From the NCBI RefSeq assembly GCF_014172375.1, contig NZ_WNXD01000001.1:992001-1056000 (forward strand): a DNA stretch of 64,000 nt, given 5' to 3'. The notes below the pieces were generated by a model. That model did not search any database. It saw only the letters and a program-made list of their open reading frames with translations, and had not been told where the DNA came from. The first letter of the stretch is position 1. Each line of letters begins with the position of its first letter. Origin of the DNA: Pedobacter planticolens (GTDB lineage Bacteria; Bacteroidota; Bacteroidia; Sphingobacteriales; Sphingobacteriaceae). This document shows positions 26,759 through 37,103 of the stretch, in pieces. The translations under genes were made by a program, and so were the position numbers.

Positions 26759-27976
26759 TTAAGGCTGCATTTTAACATCAATAGTAATAAAGCCAGCATT
26801 GTTTGCAGGGATCGATTTAATCAACATCAACCCATGTTTGCCTTTCACTGTTTTAAATACAATGATATCATTTGCTACAATTTTATTTACGTTATCTGTG
26901 GTTACACCACCAGCAGTAAACATGGCTTCAATTTCTTTATCCATTTTAAGTGCAGCAAAATTAGCAGGCGTAACAGTGGGGTTTAACCTTATCATTTGTG
27001 TTGCATTTCGTACTGGCCAACTCGCTACGGCATCAACCCCAGAATTGGCTGTAGTATAAATAACAGGTGCATTCGCAAACGAAGGTGCAGTAATATTCAC
27101 CCCAGTTGCAGCTCCACTCACAAAGCTTAATAAATCAATACTAGCACTTCTCGCAGCAACTCCTGCTCTTAAATAAGTTGCCCCGTCTGCCGAACTATAA
27201 AACTGACCATTACTTGTATTGTTTTGTCCACCCATTAAAATAGTATACTCTTGTACAGCACGAGGTGGTCGTTCTCCCTTCACAAAAAGCGAATACGTAG
27301 CTGTTTTTTCCTTGTCCTCGCTATCAGTTACCAAAATAGTGAAAACTAAAGTTTGCCCTGCATCATCATCAGTTGTCGTATACAAAAATGCAAACTTGTC
27401 AGTTAATGGATTTGCAAAAGTAGTCTTAGTAAGACTAGGTAATTCTACACCATTTTTTAATACCTGAATACTTTTCATAGCCAATTGTGAGGTAACATCA
27501 ACCGTAAAATTAATATCTTGATACAGAATGGTATTTGCAGGTGCCGTAGTAGGAATTTTTATGTCGATAAAAACTGGTGCAGCTTTTACATTTACTACAT
27601 AATTTGCGGTTGTAGTCGAACCTTCAGTATCATACGCAACAATTACAAAATTGAATTTTTTACCAATATCAAATTTACTTGCAGTAAATGTAAACTTATA
27701 GGTTCCTGTTTTTGTATCTGTATAGGTTTTAACAGTTCCATCAATTAGTTGAAAGTCTTTTCGAACTTCCACTTTTTGTAAACCAGCACCAGCTATTACT
27801 TCCACATCAAAGCTAACAGGTCTATTAGCGAAAATGGTATCAGAAACTGATGTCGGAATATTAATCCTGAAATTTGCATTGCTTTTCTCTACTACATCAG
27901 TTTTTTCACAACTTGTAATCAGAGAAACTGTACCTATTAATAGGATTACGGCGAAGTATAAAATTAATTTCTTCAT
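26759..27976 (-). CDS. Ig-like surface lipoprotein, probable glycan-binding protein
   Basis: The 405-residue protein starts with a lipoprotein signal ending ITSC (Cys23). Two Ig/cadherin-like repeats are visible, about 37-133 (TGTYKFTFTASKFDIGKKF) and 135-233 (DKFAFLYTTTDDDAGQTL); both end in VVNVKA/SLFVKG-type strands. They are followed by a C-terminal domain (about 240-405) that I do not recognise. It is the last gene of PUL C, 20 bases after the GH-A lipoprotein gene. Position and architecture fit the surface glycan-binding proteins that commonly follow SusCD. That role is inferred; no binding residues can be assigned. Confidence 0.75.
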   Translation of the reverse strand: MKKLILYFAVILLIGTVSLITSCEKTDVVEKSNANFRINIPTSVSDTIFANRPVSFDVEVIAGAGLQKVEVRKDFQLIDGTVKTYTDTKTGTYKFTFTASKFDIGKKFNFVIVAYDTEGSTTTANYVVNVKAAPVFIDIKIPTTAPANTILYQDINFTVDVTSQLAMKSIQVLKNGVELPSLTKTTFANPLTDKFAFLYTTTDDDAGQTLVFTILVTDSEDKEKTATYSLFVKGERPPRAVQEYTILMGGQNNTSNGQFYSSADGATYLRAGVAARSASIDLLSFVSGAATGVNITAPSFANAPVIYTTANSGVDAVASWPVRNATQMIRLNPTVTPANFAALKMDKEIEAMFTAGGVTTDNVNKIVANDIIVFKTVKGKHGLMLIKSIPANNAGFITIDVKMQP

Positions 27977-27996
27977 TTTATTTAATTTATAAAAGA

Positions 27997-29343
27997 TTAT
28001 TCAACAAGAAAAGGAACACAAGCACTGGCTACTTTGTTATGATTATCGTACACAAACACATACAATCTATATTCTCCAGGACTCGCAGGCGCAGTAAAAT
28101 TGATGTTTTTACTATTTTGTGTTTCAATCAATCCTGGAATTCCAGGAGGGAAACCCCCATCAGCAGCGGAAGTACCTTCTAGCATCACAACCCATTCGTA
28201 CGTTAAAGGATCACCATCAGGATCACTAGCAGTAACCGTAGCAATGTTTTTCGATGATTTTTTAACTTTAACAATATCTTCAGGTCGTTTTCCATTCATC
28301 AACATATCGTTTCGAGAGGTAATTACTGGTGCTCTATTGCTTGGGTATTGTCCTGTCCAACTAAATTGTAAGGCATCTACAGTAGCATTTGTTCGACCTT
28401 TTCTATCATGTGTACCATACCAGTTTACCACATCACCATGCATTTGATATCCCCACACAAAAACATAAGAACCAATACAACCATTATTTACATTTCCATA
28501 AATCCAATCTTTATACACCTGTTGATAAATGACAGCTTTTTCTGTGCTGGTTTGTTCTACAATTCCACCCCATGGTAAAACGCGAGTAGGTTCTGGTGCC
28601 ATAGATTGTGCGCCACGTGGACCATATTCTGAAACCATATAAGGTTTTGTCCAACCTGCCGCTTGTATATTGCCAAGGTTAGTCGGCATTTGTGGCGCAT
28701 ACGTATTAATGGATAAAATATCAACATCTGGTGCACGTTGCATCATGTCTTTAATCCTAACGGGATCAACGCCTGCTAAAGCAACAGAAGTAGGATGATT
28801 TGGATCAATTTCATGAATCATCTTTGCAATTTCGCCAACAGCATCCCATAATTTTAAATTGGTATACATCGACTCTGCTTCGTTTCCAATACACCATATT
28901 AATACTGCCGGATGATCTTTAAACCGCATTACTTCTTCTTTAATACGATCTAATTGTGCTTTTACAGCAACAGGGTCATTGTAATTAAAACCGTCTCTTT
29001 CGCGATTAACCCAAATCCCCATCATTACACTTAGGCCATTCGCTTTAGCTAGATCCAATGTTTTTTGGGTACTATCATTTGTGCTATACGTTCTAAAGGT
29101 ATTCCCACCATAATCGTCAATCTTATCGTAAAACTGATTTGCTGCAGCCCCACGAACATAATATACCTGTCCATCTTTATATAAGCGCCATTTACCATTT
29201 ACTTTAACGGTCTGAACTTTTGCTGATGTTAAAACTGGGGCATTTACAGTTTCATTGGGCAAAGTATATGCTGCGGGATTTTTCTCACAGGATAGTGTGA
29301 AAATACTTAAGCATAACATACAAAGTTTCATTAACTTCTTCAT
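27997..29343 (-). CDS. Clan GH-A glycoside hydrolase lipoprotein (GH2-like TIM barrel)
   Basis: The 448-residue protein has a lipoprotein signal ending TLSC (Cys19). Residues about 45-330 form a TIM barrel with the clan GH-A pair: acid/base Glu155 in IWCIGNEAE and nucleophile Glu239 in YMVSEYGPRG. Residues about 345-448 form an Ig-like module (TASDPDGDPLTYEWVV). It lacks the two beta-domains of a complete GH2 enzyme, so it is best called a GH2-type barrel; the exact CAZy family is open. It should be a retaining, membrane-anchored glycosidase. It sits between the FAD oxidoreductase and Ig-like lipoprotein genes of PUL C with gaps of 10 and 20 bases. Substrate unknown. Confidence 0.78.
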   Translation of the reverse strand: MKKLMKLCMLCLSIFTLSCEKNPAAYTLPNETVNAPVLTSAKVQTVKVNGKWRLYKDGQVYYVRGAAANQFYDKIDDYGGNTFRTYSTNDSTQKTLDLAKANGLSVMMGIWVNRERDGFNYNDPVAVKAQLDRIKEEVMRFKDHPAVLIWCIGNEAESMYTNLKLWDAVGEIAKMIHEIDPNHPTSVALAGVDPVRIKDMMQRAPDVDILSINTYAPQMPTNLGNIQAAGWTKPYMVSEYGPRGAQSMAPEPTRVLPWGGIVEQTSTEKAVIYQQVYKDWIYGNVNNGCIGSYVFVWGYQMHGDVVNWYGTHDRKGRTNATVDALQFSWTGQYPSNRAPVITSRNDMLMNGKRPEDIVKVKKSSKNIATVTASDPDGDPLTYEWVVMLEGTSAADGGFPPGIPGLIETQNSKNINFTAPASPGEYRLYVFVYDNHNKVASACVPFLVE

Positions 29344-29353
29344 CTCTTTAGAT

Positions 29354-30991
29354 TTATTTACTTAACGTTAATATCTGTTTCCCTTCCAATAATTGCTTTT
29401 GCAAAATTGAATAAGGGAGGTCTTGAATAGGTGTATTTTGATCAATTGCAAGTGCAGCTGCAGTACCTGCCGATTGTCCAAGTACAAAATAAACAGGCTC
29501 CATTCTAATGGTAGTAAAGGCTACATGTGATGCCGAAAGACATACGGGTACTAATAGATTGGTACATTCTGCTTTCTTCGGTAAAATAGCTTGATAACCG
29601 ATAGGATAAGGAGTTGTTGCTGCGAAAACTGAACCTTCATCATGTACTTTTCCATCTGTGCCAACCACTCTCGAAACCATATGGCAATCTAACGCATAAG
29701 AGCCCATACCAATGGGATTTGGAGTTTCTTCACGATTAGTTTTAACCACATTCTTTTCGGTCATTACATAATCTCCAACCAATCTTCTCGCTTCCCTTAC
29801 ATACAATTGAAAGGGAAAGTTGTTATTGTCTTTAAATTCATCCTTAGGAAAACCCCATTCTTTCATTTCTGTTCTAATGTGCAATGGAATTCTTTCGTCA
29901 TTTCCTAATAACCACAACATCCCAATGGCATAATCTTCATGTTGTTTAGCTATTTCTTCTCGTGTCTTATAATCTGCATTGGTATAATCAAAACTAGCAC
30001 CAAAAAAATCAAGGTGATTAGTGTCAGTTTTACGATTTGGCATAGGAGTGAGGGTAATGATATTTTGAAGCTTAGTATCTGGCGATAGCATTAATCGACG
30101 AACCAATACTTCATGCCATAATGGATTATAATTTGCAGGTTTCTTAATTTCAACTCTGTTTTTAGGATCGTTAGTTAAGGTTACACGATAGGTGAAAGCC
30201 TGAAAACGTTGATCAGCTTCTCCTTCTTTACCCCATAGTTTAGCATCAACAAAAGGTAATAAACCCGATGAAGGAACGCCTGGAGTAATGTAAGGATCAA
30301 TAGAAACGCCATCTTTACCAATCACACCATTTAAGCGTATACCATTCAAAGTTTCATTATACTGGCTATTTGCCTCTCTTCCAGTCGCAAAAGATACACC
30401 TGCTTTGGCTAGTAAATCTCCCTCATATGAAGCATCGATAAATATTTTTGCTTCATACTTGCCACCATTCTGCATTTGAATACTCGTAATTGTGGTTCCA
30501 ATCTTTGTGACTTGCAGCTTTTCATCTATTTTCTGATTGTAAACCAAGGTTACACCAGCAGTTTTAAGCATCTCGGTTAATACTTTTTCGGCAACTTTAG
30601 ATTCATAAACCCATTGCATTTTCAACGAATCATTTTTACCGGTATAAGTTCTTTTTTTCGAAGCAACAAAAAAGCTATCGCGATTTTGATTCTTCCATGA
30701 TTGTGGTTTTTGATAATAGGAGTAAATGTTTTGGTAAAACTCACGAGCAACACCACCTACAACTGCAAATCGGTTTAAATCGGTCGCGGTTAAGCCAGAT
30801 GCGGTAACACCACCAATGTGTTTGGTTTGCGAAATTAAGACCACTTTTTTTCCCATTCTCGCTGCCTGTATTGCCGCACCAGCGCCAGCTACAGTTTCTC
30901 CATACACACACACGTCGTATTTTTTAGGTGCGATGGTAAAGGCAGTGCATAATGCAGCTAAAAATAGAATAGCAATAAATTTATATTTCAT
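29354..30991 (-). CDS. Exported FAD-dependent oxidoreductase (FAD_oxidored family)
   Basis: The 545-residue protein has a signal peptide (about 1-20). The FAD-binding fold starts at YDVCVYGETVAGAGAAIQAAR (about 25-45, reading a GxxxxGxG-type loop), followed by GGVTASGLTATDLN and the family motif IFIDASYEGDLLAKAG. C-terminal IRMEPVYFVLGQSAG closes the FAD site. Such proteins are common in Bacteroidota PULs and are often misnamed xanthan lyase. Their chemistry on glycans is poorly defined; oxidation or redox-assisted cleavage of sugars is possible. It is placed 20 bases after SusD and 10 before the GH-A gene, implying shared regulation by the ECF system. Export of an FAD enzyme suggests folding before export or assembly in the periplasm. 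Confidence 0.85.
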   Translation of the reverse strand: MKYKFIAILFLAALCTAFTIAPKKYDVCVYGETVAGAGAAIQAARMGKKVVLISQTKHIGGVTASGLTATDLNRFAVVGGVAREFYQNIYSYYQKPQSWKNQNRDSFFVASKKRTYTGKNDSLKMQWVYESKVAEKVLTEMLKTAGVTLVYNQKIDEKLQVTKIGTTITSIQMQNGGKYEAKIFIDASYEGDLLAKAGVSFATGREANSQYNETLNGIRLNGVIGKDGVSIDPYITPGVPSSGLLPFVDAKLWGKEGEADQRFQAFTYRVTLTNDPKNRVEIKKPANYNPLWHEVLVRRLMLSPDTKLQNIITLTPMPNRKTDTNHLDFFGASFDYTNADYKTREEIAKQHEDYAIGMLWLLGNDERIPLHIRTEMKEWGFPKDEFKDNNNFPFQLYVREARRLVGDYVMTEKNVVKTNREETPNPIGMGSYALDCHMVSRVVGTDGKVHDEGSVFAATTPYPIGYQAILPKKAECTNLLVPVCLSASHVAFTTIRMEPVYFVLGQSAGTAAALAIDQNTPIQDLPYSILQKQLLEGKQILTLSK

Positions 30992-31011
30992 CTCTTTTGT
31001 TCGTTTTATAA

Positions 31012-32475
31012 TTAGTATCCAGGGTTTTGTACCAGTGCCTTGTTCACTATTAATTCATCCTGTGGTAAAGGCAAGAATAGGTGCTTATCTTCAATTAATA
31101 TAGTGGGGTCTTGTGCATTTACAGCAGCTTTTAACTTGCCCATTCTTAACAAATCAAAGCGACGTTGTCCTTCAAATGCAAATTCTAATCGGCGTTCTAA
31201 CAATACACTGTCCCTAAATTGTTCAGTGCTTAAACCTCTAGTTAAATCTCGTGTAGAAGGTGTATTAATTGGTAAACTAAAAGCACGTCGGCGTACTTGA
31301 TTAAAGGCTTCATACGCATCATTACTGCCTAAACTAAGTTCATGCAAGGCCTCTGCATACATCAACAATACATCTGCATAGCGAGCGATATAATAATTAT
31401 TTCCGCCATCCTCTAAGGTCAGCTCTGCTGGATCTTGGTATTTGTTTACATAGTATGGATATACCACCGATGCGGGTGCTGTAGGCACATAAAGTACATT
31501 CACATCTCTACGCAAATCACCTTGAGAATATGCTTGATAATGATTTAGCGTAACCGGATTATCGCCATTTCCAGCCAATACACCTGTTGGTGGTTTAATA
31601 ACTAATGCCGATGGTCTAAAAAAGCCAGCATATGATGAACCAAAGCCCGCTCCAGAAGTTGCTGTATTACTATATTGAACTTCAAAAATAGATTCCTTCC
31701 TGTTTTTATTAGCAATTGTAAATACTTCCTTATAAGTAGGCCAAAGCGAATAGATACCCATATCCATTACTTTTTTGGCTTCTGTTGCAGCTTCTGCATA
31801 CATTTTTTTAGTAAGGTATACTTTAGCTAATAAGGTCATTGCCGCACCTTTTGTAGCTCTGCCTAAATCACTACCAGTATAAGTAGTTGGAAGATTAGCG
31901 CTTGCTGCTTTAAAATCTGCGATAATCTGTGCATAAATTTCATCAATTGATGATTTAGCAAGATCAAGATTATCTAAGGATGTAGTAGGTTTATTGGTTA
32001 AAGGAACTTCACCAAATAATCTCACCAAGTTAAAATACATCAAGCCGCGTAAAAAATAAGCCTCACCAACATATTGCTTTTTCTTGGTTTCGTTAATGTT
32101 CATTGGCGGCACATTAGCAATAATGATATTGGTTCTATTAATCACTCGGTACTGAATTTGCCAATGGCGATAAATTACATCGGTAGCGGCATTAAAAGTG
32201 AATTTATCAATTGCTAATTTTCCTGCATTTCCAGTATTTCTACCTTTTCCCCATTCTGCATCATCTGTTCCCTGCGACTGCATAGTTTCGCTAAACTGAT
32301 TGTACAAATCATGAGAAGTTAAAGAGGTGTATAATGCATTTACAGCAGCTTCTGCATCTTTTTGCACCAGAAAAATATTCTCAGAAGTATTTATACTATC
32401 TGGCACTTGTTCTATTTTAGCACATGATGAAACTAAAACCATAGCTACAAACATGTATGTGTATATCTTTTTCAT
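31012..32475 (-). CDS. SusD/RagB-like glycan-binding lipoprotein of PUL C
   Basis: The 487-residue protein begins with a lipoprotein signal ending LVSSC (Cys18). SusD hallmarks are NAGKLAIDKFTF, EAYFLRGLMYFNLVRLFGEVPL, RYADVLLMYAEALHE and LLERRLEFAFEGQRRFDLLRMG, ending with VQNPGY. It starts 2 bases after the SusC stop, so translation is probably coupled. It would form the surface lid of the STN-type SusC channel and define ligand capture for PUL C. Ligand not predictable from sequence. Confidence 0.95.
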   Translation of the reverse strand: MKKIYTYMFVAMVLVSSCAKIEQVPDSINTSENIFLVQKDAEAAVNALYTSLTSHDLYNQFSETMQSQGTDDAEWGKGRNTGNAGKLAIDKFTFNAATDVIYRHWQIQYRVINRTNIIIANVPPMNINETKKKQYVGEAYFLRGLMYFNLVRLFGEVPLTNKPTTSLDNLDLAKSSIDEIYAQIIADFKAASANLPTTYTGSDLGRATKGAAMTLLAKVYLTKKMYAEAATEAKKVMDMGIYSLWPTYKEVFTIANKNRKESIFEVQYSNTATSGAGFGSSYAGFFRPSALVIKPPTGVLAGNGDNPVTLNHYQAYSQGDLRRDVNVLYVPTAPASVVYPYYVNKYQDPAELTLEDGGNNYYIARYADVLLMYAEALHELSLGSNDAYEAFNQVRRRAFSLPINTPSTRDLTRGLSTEQFRDSVLLERRLEFAFEGQRRFDLLRMGKLKAAVNAQDPTILIEDKHLFLPLPQDELIVNKALVQNPGY

Positions 32476-32477
32476 AA

Positions 32478-35400
32478 TTAAAACTTCGCTAAAATTCCTA
32501 ATGTAATTGTTCGTACAGATGGATAAGCACCCGAATCATAACCTTGTCTAACATTATCAGATGCATATCTACTTACTTCTGGATCTAGACCTGAATAATT
32601 GCTAAACGTGAGTAGATTTTGAACATTTGAATATATTTTTACCGACTGTAGTTTCACTCTTTTAGTAAGAGATGATGGCAGGGTATAAGCAAGTTGAACA
32701 TTCTTTAAACGGAGGTAAGATCCATCTTCTATATAGGTATTGTTCGCTTCAACATCAGATCTTGTGCTACTTGCTCTTGGAATGTTCGTGTTTTTGTGAG
32801 TAGGGGTCCATCTATCCAATGCCTCTATTGTTTGATTTTGTAAACCTCTTAAATTAAGTAGCACATTTCTATTCAAGTTGTAAATTTCATTGCCATATAC
32901 AAATTGAAGGAAGAATGAAAAATCAAATCCTTTATAAGAAAAAGAGTTGTTGAACCCACCAAAAAATGCAGGTTGAGCATTTCCCATTACTCTTCTATCC
33001 AAAATGTTGATGATCCCATCGCCATTAAAATCGATATATCTCAAATCACCAGGTTTTGCAGTTCCTTGAGAAGACGCTAAAACTTCTTCATCAGATTGAA
33101 ATAAACCATTGCTGATATAGCCTAAAAAGTTACCTACAGGTTGTCCAACTTTTAAAAGCGCAGTAGTTAAGCCCGAAGGAATAATTTCATCTTCAACACC
33201 TAGGTCTAAGACTTTATTTTTGTTGAAGGAAATATTAAAACCTGTGTTCCATTTAAATGCACCATCTAGTGGAACAGCATTTACAGTAAATTCTAAGCCC
33301 TTATTTTCTAAGGAACCTACGTTTTTAATCCCATCGGTAAAACCTGAAGAAGCTGGAACAGTAACTTCCAGTAATAAGTCTCTTGTTTTTTTATGATAGG
33401 CATCGATAACAAATGATAATCTATTTTTAAAGAAACCAAATTCTAAGCCGATGTCTGTTTGCAAAGTAGATTCCCATTTTAAATTCTGATTACTAATTTG
33501 AGTAGGAGTAATACCACTTACTACATGACCATCAAATACATAATTAGAAGCTCCCCATAAATCTAATGCACTATAATTTCCAATGCCTTCCTGATTTCCA
33601 GTTAAACCATAACTTGCTCTAACTTTTAAATCGCTAAATACGTTTAAGTTTTTGATAAAATCTTCTTCTATTCCACGCCAAGCAAATGCTGCAGATGGGA
33701 AAAATCCCCAACGGTTATTCTTTCCAAATCGAGAAGAGCCGTCATATCTGCTAGTTAAGGTTAATAAATAACGATCTTTAAACGCATAATTTACTCTACC
33801 TAACCAACTTAATAATGTCCATCCACTAGTAGATGAAGTAGGTAATTGTGCCAACGCCTGACTACCTAATCCTAAGTTATTGCTTCCAGTATTATCATTT
33901 AAAAAACCTTGTGCTGTTGCAGTTAATACCTCTAAACGAGAAGATTGTTGAGTAAAACCTGCCAAAATATCAAAACGATGATTGCCGAAGGTTTTGTTGT
34001 AATTAACTGTATTTTCATTTAACCAAGTTAGGTTTCTACCTGTAGTTATTTCCGCATCTCCACCAACCAATGAACCTGTATATACGCTTTGCGGCATATA
34101 GGTGTTGTTTTTGCTGAATACTGCATCTAATCCCCACATGGTTCTTACAGTAAGGCCTTTAATAATTTCGGCACTGATGTAGGCATTACCTAAACCCCTA
34201 AAATTTCCATTTTTATTTTCATAGCCATTAATTAAAGCTACAGGATTGTTAAATCCATTTCCTTGGTTATTGAACTGGGTATAACTACCATCTAATTGTT
34301 TAATGGGAAGATTTGGAGCAGTCGTAGACATAGACGATAGTGAGGCTGCATTAATTCTATTCGTAGTTACATTGCTAACCGTTACGCTGCTTCCAAATTT
34401 TACCGCAGGTGATATGTTATAATCTGCATTTAAACGCAATGAATAACGTTCTAAATCAGATGATTTGATAATTCCTTGTTGATCGAAATAATTAAATGTT
34501 GCCAGATACTGTGATTTATCGCTTCCTCCACTTGCCGATAACGAATAACTCTGCATAGGGGCAATGTCTCTAAAAAGCTCATTTTGCCAATCGGTAGAAA
34601 CTGGATTTAAAGCTGGGTCATAAACTAATGGACCGCCTTCAGCCAAACTTGCATCATTTGCTAATGTTTCAAATTGTTTGGCATTGAGTAATTTGTATCT
34701 TTCTAATTCATTTTGGAAACCTGAATAAATATCTAAAGCAATGTTTGTTCTATTTTTAGCACCTCTTTTTGTAGTGATTAATACTACTCCATTTCCACCT
34801 CTAGAACCATAAATTGCAGTAGCGGACGCATCTTTTAAAACTTCCATCGATTCTATATCTGATGGGCTGATCGTATTTAACGGATTTAATGATGAACCAT
34901 CGCTTGTTGAGCTCACAAAAACAGGAACCCCATCAATTACATATAAAGGTTCATTACTACCATTGATTGAATTTCCACCTCTAATTCTTACCGATGAACC
35001 ACCACCTGGCATTCCAGAGTTCTGCACAAAGGATACACCAGCAACTCGCCCCTGTAAAGCTTGATCAACTGAACGCAAAGGAGTACCTTCTAAATCTTTC
35101 ATTTTTACCGAAGAAACTGATCCCGTAATATCGCTTCGCTTTTGTGTACCATAACCTACTACAACTACCTGCCCCAAAGCCATGTCTTGAGGAATAAGAT
35201 TTACGGTAATAGTAGTTTGATTGCCAACAGTTACTTCTTGAGGGGCAAAGCCGATGTAAGAAAAAACTAAAATGGAATTTTCTCCACTTACGGTGATGCT
35301 ATAATTGCCTTTATTATCAGTAATTGCAACTGTAGTTGTACCTTTTACCTTAACACTAGCTCCAGGAATGGGTGAGCCTTTTTCATCATTTACAGTTCCT

Positions 35401-35798
35401 TTAATAACTACAGGTGCCTTTTGCTCATCAGATCCTTTCTTTTTTACCACAATTGTGCCTTCAAAGATTTTGTAGGTAAGCGGTTGCTCCTTAAAACAAA
35501 GGTCTAGTGCGTCCTTTAAGGCAACATCCTTTACATTAATAGTTACTTTTTCTGCGCCAATGAGTTCTGTAGCATCATAAAGAAAAGAATATCCTGTTTG
35601 CTTTTTTATGCTTTGAAAAACCTGTTCTAGGTTAGCATTCTTTTCATTCAGGCTTACTTTTTGACCATTTACATAGCTGCTTGCTAGTAAAAATGGCATT
35701 ATCATTGCCAAAACAGATAACTTTAGAAAGAGGGTAGGTTTTCGGTGTTTAAGCCATAACAATACCCTGTCCATTTTTAGGTAGACGCTGTTCATCAT
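32478..35798 (-). CDS. STN-type SusC transporter, signal-transducing (PUL C)
   Basis: The 1106-residue protein has a signal segment (about 20-45) and an STN domain (48-118: ANLEQVFQSIKKQTGYSFLYD, then TINVKDVALKDALDLCF). A carboxypeptidase-regulatory-like domain follows (131-204), then a normal TonB box GQVVVVGYGTQKR (209-221), a plug with PLYVIDGVPVF and EVLKDASATAIYGSRGGNG, and the barrel. The STN domain is the part that touches FecR-type anti-sigma factors, so this transporter both imports ligand and reports it. Directly upstream lie fecR and the ECF sigma gene in the same direction, which makes a complete trans-envelope signalling set. Two possible ATGs (codons 1 and 2) are not distinguishable. 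Confidence 0.95.
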   Translation of the reverse strand: MMNSVYLKMDRVLLWLKHRKPTLFLKLSVLAMIMPFLLASSYVNGQKVSLNEKNANLEQVFQSIKKQTGYSFLYDATELIGAEKVTINVKDVALKDALDLCFKEQPLTYKIFEGTIVVKKKGSDEQKAPVVIKGTVNDEKGSPIPGASVKVKGTTTVAITDNKGNYSITVSGENSILVFSYIGFAPQEVTVGNQTTITVNLIPQDMALGQVVVVGYGTQKRSDITGSVSSVKMKDLEGTPLRSVDQALQGRVAGVSFVQNSGMPGGGSSVRIRGGNSINGSNEPLYVIDGVPVFVSSTSDGSSLNPLNTISPSDIESMEVLKDASATAIYGSRGGNGVVLITTKRGAKNRTNIALDIYSGFQNELERYKLLNAKQFETLANDASLAEGGPLVYDPALNPVSTDWQNELFRDIAPMQSYSLSASGGSDKSQYLATFNYFDQQGIIKSSDLERYSLRLNADYNISPAVKFGSSVTVSNVTTNRINAASLSSMSTTAPNLPIKQLDGSYTQFNNQGNGFNNPVALINGYENKNGNFRGLGNAYISAEIIKGLTVRTMWGLDAVFSKNNTYMPQSVYTGSLVGGDAEITTGRNLTWLNENTVNYNKTFGNHRFDILAGFTQQSSRLEVLTATAQGFLNDNTGSNNLGLGSQALAQLPTSSTSGWTLLSWLGRVNYAFKDRYLLTLTSRYDGSSRFGKNNRWGFFPSAAFAWRGIEEDFIKNLNVFSDLKVRASYGLTGNQEGIGNYSALDLWGASNYVFDGHVVSGITPTQISNQNLKWESTLQTDIGLEFGFFKNRLSFVIDAYHKKTRDLLLEVTVPASSGFTDGIKNVGSLENKGLEFTVNAVPLDGAFKWNTGFNISFNKNKVLDLGVEDEIIPSGLTTALLKVGQPVGNFLGYISNGLFQSDEEVLASSQGTAKPGDLRYIDFNGDGIINILDRRVMGNAQPAFFGGFNNSFSYKGFDFSFFLQFVYGNEIYNLNRNVLLNLRGLQNQTIEALDRWTPTHKNTNIPRASSTRSDVEANNTYIEDGSYLRLKNVQLAYTLPSSLTKRVKLQSVKIYSNVQNLLTFSNYSGLDPEVSRYASDNVRQGYDSGAYPSVRTITLGILAKF

Positions 35799-35868
35799 AT
35801 TTAATATTTGGTTAATTGTATCCTAGGTATTAAATCCTAAGATTGGTTATTCATCGGTTTTACCCGAA

Positions 35869-37047
35869 TTATTTTGCTTTAATTGTAATCGTTTTAGAAT
35901 CTAAACTGAGGTTGATACCTTTATATTTCAACATATTTACTAATTCTTCAAGTTTTACTTTTCTCGGAATTTCACCTGTTAATTTTGTTGTGGGCACTTT
36001 ACCGTCATAGCTTACGTCAACATCATACCATCTTTCTACCTGACGCATAACAGTTGGTAAATCAGTATCATTAAAGGCAAACAAGCCGTTTTTCCAAGCC
36101 ACAATCTGATCGGTATTTGCTTTAATTACTTTTAACTGTTCACCAGAAATCTGTGCCTGCTCACCTGGTACTAATATTTTTGATGAACTTCCATTACTCA
36201 CATTTACAGAACCTTCTAATAAGGTAGTTTTAATTACTTTTTCGTTTGGATAAGCCATCACATTAAAGTGCGTACCCAATACTTCAACTGATGTTGAACC
36301 AGAAATTACTTTAAATGGCATTTTCGCATTTTTGGCTACCTCAAAATAGGCTTCACCCTCTAAGTAAACTACACGATCAGCACCTTTAAACTGTGTTGGG
36401 AAACGTAGCGAAGAACCAGCATTTAACCAAGCCTTAGTTCCATCTGCCAGCACCAGCTGATATTGTGTTTTTCGTGGAATAACAATCGTATTATAGGTTA
36501 AAGCAGTATTTTTATTTTCGTTTTTACCATAAACTAAAGTGCTCGAGTCGTTTTCTATAACTGTCCCATCATTCTCACTTAACTTTTTATTAGCACTTTT
36601 AGATAAATCGACTACACTTCCATCATTCAAAATTAATTGCACCTGATTATAAGTGGATGGATTTGCTTTTTTGGTACGCAATTGCGCCATTTGAACTTCA
36701 TTCAATGCATTGCGATTAGCTTTATAAACTAATAAAGCACCAACAATGAATAACGGCAAAAGCAGTGCGGCTGCCCAAGCCCAACGTTTAGTAAATAAAT
36801 TCCTAGTAGGAATTTCTGGTAGCGTTTGCGCCTTTATCTTACCCCACATTTGGTTGCTGTTAGCAATTTCCCAATGTTTAATTTGCTTGCCAACATAGTT
36901 TACGTCTGTAAGCTGATTAAATAGGAGTTGATTGGATTCATTTTGCTTGCACCACGCTTGAATTTCATCAATTTCTGATGGAGTAGTTTCTCCTTTCAAG
37001 TATTTGGTAATAAGATCGGCAATATGAAAATCCATAATTCTTTGCAT
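35869..37047 (-). CDS. FecR-family anti-sigma factor
   Basis: The 392-residue protein has a cytoplasmic N-terminal domain (1-88, DUF4880-like: DLITKYLKGETTPSEIDEIQAW). One transmembrane helix follows (about 89-109), then a FecR domain (about 190-290: YQLVLADGTKAWLNAGSSLRFP, FEVAKNAKMPFKVISG, EVLGTHFNVMAY) and a C-terminal DUF4974 domain (TDLPTVMRQVERWYDVDV). It binds the ECF sigma factor inside the cell and the STN domain of SusC in the periplasm. It is encoded 56 bases after the sigma gene and 70 before SusC. The start could also be the ATG four codons later. Confidence 0.95.
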   Translation of the reverse strand: MQRIMDFHIADLITKYLKGETTPSEIDEIQAWCKQNESNQLLFNQLTDVNYVGKQIKHWEIANSNQMWGKIKAQTLPEIPTRNLFTKRWAWAAALLLPLFIVGALLVYKANRNALNEVQMAQLRTKKANPSTYNQVQLILNDGSVVDLSKSANKKLSENDGTVIENDSSTLVYGKNENKNTALTYNTIVIPRKTQYQLVLADGTKAWLNAGSSLRFPTQFKGADRVVYLEGEAYFEVAKNAKMPFKVISGSTSVEVLGTHFNVMAYPNEKVIKTTLLEGSVNVSNGSSSKILVPGEQAQISGEQLKVIKANTDQIVAWKNGLFAFNDTDLPTVMRQVERWYDVDVSYDGKVPTTKLTGEIPRKVKLEELVNMLKYKGINLSLDSKTITIKAK

Positions 37048-37103
37048 AATTAATATAGAAACAACAAGTTTTGATTTAGGGGTGACAATAAGATGAAAAA
37101 AAA

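Noticed and set aside
29354..30991. Annotation as xanthan lyase
   Set aside because: The sequence is a FAD-binding oxidoreductase with no polysaccharide lyase fold; the name is a known carry-over in databases.
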